Assembly: GCA_020026285.1 (NCBI GenBank) | Contig: JAHHQS010000186.1 | Location: 1 to 6,803 of the forward strand | Length of the DNA: 6,803 bases | Source of the DNA: Parabacteroides sp. | Lineage (GTDB): Bacteria > Bacteroidota > Bacteroidia > Bacteroidales > Tannerellaceae | Reading direction: 5' to 3' | Part shown: piece by piece, positions 6,490 to 6,803 of the stretch | How positions within the stretch are numbered: position 1 is the first letter of the stretch | How the letters are laid out: each line of letters opens with the position of its first letter | Program-made: the position numbers and the translations under genes | Notes under the pieces: generated by a model | Databases searched by the model: none | Told to the model about the DNA's origin: nothing | The model's input: only the letters and a program-made list of their open reading frames with translations

Positions 6490-6508
6490 TGGCAACACTT
6501 TGGCAACA
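6490..6508 (+). repeat. Direct repeat pair TGGCAACA/TGGCAACA with 11-bp period (possible integrase arm-type site)
   Basis: TGGCAACA occurs at 6490-6497 and 6501-6508, separated by CTT. Its architecture matches the pair at 6702-6719, which read on the - strand is TGGTACA, CTTT, TGGTACA; the two sites are thus in inverted orientation. Pairs of this kind are typical next to tyrosine integrase genes of Gram-positive mobile elements. An integrase end is present about 250 bp to the right. Confidence 0.5.
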
Positions 6509-6636
6509 AAAAATCAGATAGCGTATGCTTTACTGATAATACAAATAATATAGATACCACTTGCTAAATTACCAATACAAATTTGTTTAAGATTTTTTTA
6601 TTGGGAGCGAGTGGGAATAATAAAATAATGAAATTT

Positions 6637-6687
6637 AAACCTCTGAAAATGCCTTATTTACGGGCTTTTCGGAGGTTTTCTTTTTTT
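6637..6687 (+). terminator. Strong intrinsic terminator, possibly bidirectional
   Basis: The left arm AAACCTCTGAAAATGCC (6637-6653) pairs with GGCTTTTCGGAGGTTT (6663-6678), with one G-T pair and one bulged T, giving a stem of about 16 pairs and a short loop. It is followed on the + strand by a T-rich run (TTTTCTTTTTTT, 6676-6687). It would end transcripts arriving from the kinase operon or from the promoter-like site at 6386. On the - strand the flank is also T-rich, so it may also end the integrase transcript coming from the right. Confidence 0.85.
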
Positions 6688-6701
6688 CTAAAACCTTTAA
6701 T

Positions 6702-6720
6702 TGTACCAAAAGTGTACCAC
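6702..6720 (-). repeat. Direct repeat pair TGTACCA/TGTACCA with 11-bp period (possible integrase arm-type site)
   Basis: TGTACCA occurs at 6702-6708 and 6713-6719, separated by AAAG. It lies 30 bp beyond the stop codon of the integrase-like fragment. This is where arm-type sites for the integrase N-terminal domain are found in elements whose integrase gene points at the element end. Related 11-bp-period pairs occur at 6490 and 3674. Confidence 0.55.
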
Positions 6721-6749
6721 CTAGAGAGAATGTGCGTTATTCCCATACC

Positions 6750-6803
6750 TTAAACCATAAGAGAAGATAACATATCAGCAATTTCATTTTGCTTATTCGG
6801 ATA
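6750..6803 (-). CDS. Tyrosine recombinase/integrase, C-terminal 17 residues (rest outside window)
   Basis: Reading leftwards from the right edge, the frame encodes YPNKQNEIADMLSSLMV and then a TAA stop at 6750-6752. The pattern YPN-K-Q-x-E-(I/V)-A-x-x-L is characteristic of the very end of Gram-positive tyrosine integrases (typically ...TYSHLYPNKQxEVA...), just after the catalytic tyrosine, which would lie beyond the edge. By family knowledge such enzymes join mobile-element ends to the chromosome, and the 3' end of the gene commonly faces the attachment site. The downstream repeat pair and terminator fit this. With only 17 residues the call rests on one short motif, but context agrees. Confidence 0.62.
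   Translation of the reverse strand, partial: YPNKQNEIADMLSSLMV

Larger units (their letters stand above)
6336..6636. other. AT-rich intergenic region without a convincing gene
   Basis: About 300 bp follow the kinase gene, and no credible protein gene lies in them. The longest frames starting with ATG are a few dozen codons, lack ribosome binding sites and run across repeats. The region does hold a promoter-like pair, a 15-bp palindrome, an 11-bp-period direct repeat and a 10-bp palindrome ACAAATTTGT (6577-6586). Its AT-richness and repeat content resemble the regulatory or attachment end of a mobile element more than coding DNA. Confidence 0.6.

Noticed and set aside
6484..6567. 27-codon frame beginning MSWQHFGNKK.
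   Set aside because: No ribosome binding site, and its first codons are simply the TGGCAACA repeat pair. Nothing suggests a protein.
3790..6726. Matching 8-mer ACCTAGAG at 3790-3797 and 6719-6726 as target-site duplication or att core.
   Set aside because: An 8-bp match over this distance is easily chance, and neither copy sits at an independently supported boundary.
6628..6753. 41-codon frame MKFKPLKMPYLRAFRRFSFF... as a small basic protein gene.
   Set aside because: It runs straight through the intrinsic terminator hairpin and the TGTACCA repeat, has no ribosome binding site, and overlaps the integrase stop on the other strand.

Overview
The window looks like a defense-gene cluster from a low-GC Gram-positive bacterium (Bacillota, most likely a gut-type Clostridia lineage such as Lachnospiraceae). 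This rests on AT-rich coding sequence, AGGAG-type ribosome binding sites, the standard genetic code and the character of the proteins; the species cannot be named. All six substantial genes are on the + strand. Only a fragment at the extreme right edge, the last 17 codons of a tyrosine-integrase-like gene, is on the - strand.

Left block (1-3676). It opens inside a DNA adenine methyltransferase of the Eco57I/M.PstI type. This overlaps (ATGA) a BsuBI/PstI-family restriction endonuclease, so together they form a classical type II restriction-modification pair. After 19 bp comes a DUF262 protein (ParB/GmrS-like, with the DGQQR motif) that lacks the usual C-terminal HNH (DUF1524) nuclease. It overlaps by 11 bp a small HEPN protein of the MAE_28990/MAE_18760 type with an R-x4-H RNase motif. 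The spacing suggests one operon, in which the DUF262-HEPN pair could be a second defense layer or an abortive backup.

Junction (3677-3796). This 120-bp stretch holds an 11-bp-period direct repeat that overlaps the stop codon of the HEPN gene. It also holds an 18-bp near-perfect palindrome lying exactly between plausible -35 and -10 elements. An in-frame TAG here seems to cut off the N-terminal part of the following nuclease gene.

Right block (3797-6335). An AlwI/N.BstNBI-family (type IIS or nicking) nuclease has a complete catalytic domain but lacks about 100 N-terminal residues compared with the reference protein as I recall it. It is followed, 46 bp later, by a cytoplasmic Hanks-type Ser/Thr protein kinase with an unrecognised helical N-terminal domain. 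No methyltransferase suited to the AlwI-like nuclease is visible. A nuclease next to a kinase under its own operator-like promoter is the most interesting candidate for an undescribed system here.

Right margin (6336-6803). There is no convincing gene on the + strand. The region holds a promoter-like site followed by a 15-bp palindrome, two more 11-bp-period direct repeats resembling integrase arm sites, a strong intrinsic terminator, and the 3' end of an integrase reading leftwards. This suggests that a neighbouring integrated element begins close to here.
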